A stretch of DNA of 64,000 bases. Source: Streptomyces sp. Sge12 (GTDB taxonomy: Bacteria > Actinomycetota > Actinomycetes > Streptomycetales > Streptomycetaceae). Where the stretch lies: assembly GCF_002080455.1 (NCBI RefSeq), contig NZ_CP020555.1:2666001-2730000 (forward strand), read 5' to 3'. The notes below the pieces were generated by a model. It searched no databases and was not told the origin of the DNA. It saw only the letters and a program-made list of their open reading frames with translations. Positions 63,943-64,000 of this stretch are shown here, one piece after another (positions within the stretch are counted from its first letter, which is position 1; the number at the start of each line of letters is the position of its first letter). Position numbers and translations under genes: made by a program.

Positions 63943-64000
63943 CGGGGGACTCCTGGGGTGAAAAGTGCGAAGGACTGCTGGGGGGACGTGCCGGAACGAC

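Overview
This window is chromosomal DNA from a high-GC actinobacterium, almost certainly a Streptomyces. The GC content is very high with G/C-ending codons, there are many GTG/TTG starts, and the gene order (pta-ackA-pyk ... icmA ... meaB ... scy-filP ... nucS ... atp operon ... prmC-prfA) matches, as I recall it, the S. coelicolor core-chromosome stretch around SCO5425 to SCO5360. I see no tRNA or rRNA gene, insertion sequence, phage gene or CRISPR array. It reads as conserved core chromosome rather than an island.

Layout. (1) 1-3.1 kb: the end of pta, then ackA and pyk, i.e. acetyl-CoA/acetate and lower glycolysis. (2) 3.1-7.4 kb, minus strand: a thioredoxin/TPR protein, then an exported DUF6230-DUF6114-DUF6230-like cassette behind a long upstream region with repeated TTAC...GTAA palindromes. 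(3) 7.6-17.7 kb: regulators (two TetR, a MarR, an ArsR-like protein), isobutyryl-CoA mutase large subunit icmA behind a perfect 24-bp palindrome, an MFS exporter, a membrane-anchored ricin-type lectin protein and a small TetR/DUF4166 operon with two identical 16-bp operators. (4) 17.8-22 kb: two small conserved genes, three overlapping AIM24 genes, a MarR regulator and a PepSY protein. (5) 22-24.9 kb: meaB, an acetyl-CoA acetyltransferase and methylmalonyl-CoA epimerase. (6) 25-30.8 kb: the polarity/cytoskeletal coiled-coil proteins Scy and FilP. (7) 30.9-34.8 kb: two tandem, paralogous ABC ATPase/permease pairs. (8) 34.8-44.2 kb: small conserved genes, a luciferase-like oxidoreductase, the mismatch endonuclease NucS, a large membrane-anchored P-loop protein, a STAS protein, 3-hydroxybutyryl-CoA dehydrogenase, cobalamin adenosyltransferase and a MerR regulator. 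(9) 44.4-49.5 kb: a membrane protein, a two-component system, a secreted chitinase with two DasR-type sites and a DUF2550 protein. (10) 49.6-57.5 kb, minus strand: the complete atpIBEFHAGDC operon ending in a T-run terminator. (11) 57.7-63.9 kb, minus strand: prfA, prmC, a Sua5-type enzyme, a phosphatase-like protein, a glyA paralogue and a WecA-like transferase.

Functional threads. Genes for B12-dependent acyl-CoA rearrangement and C4 acyl-CoA chemistry (icmA, meaB, epimerase, thiolase, hydroxybutyryl-CoA dehydrogenase, cobalamin adenosyltransferase) are spread over about 35 kb without being one operon. Scy and FilP sit together, as is known for polar growth. The minus-strand block at the right couples translation termination (prfA/prmC), cell-envelope lipid-linked sugar synthesis and ATP synthase.

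The least explained parts are the DUF6230/DUF6114 cassette with its palindromes, the TetR-DUF4166 operon, the AIM24 triplet, the lectin membrane protein, the phosphatase-like protein whose nucleophilic cysteine is replaced by serine, and a dispersed palindromic element found twice between convergent genes.
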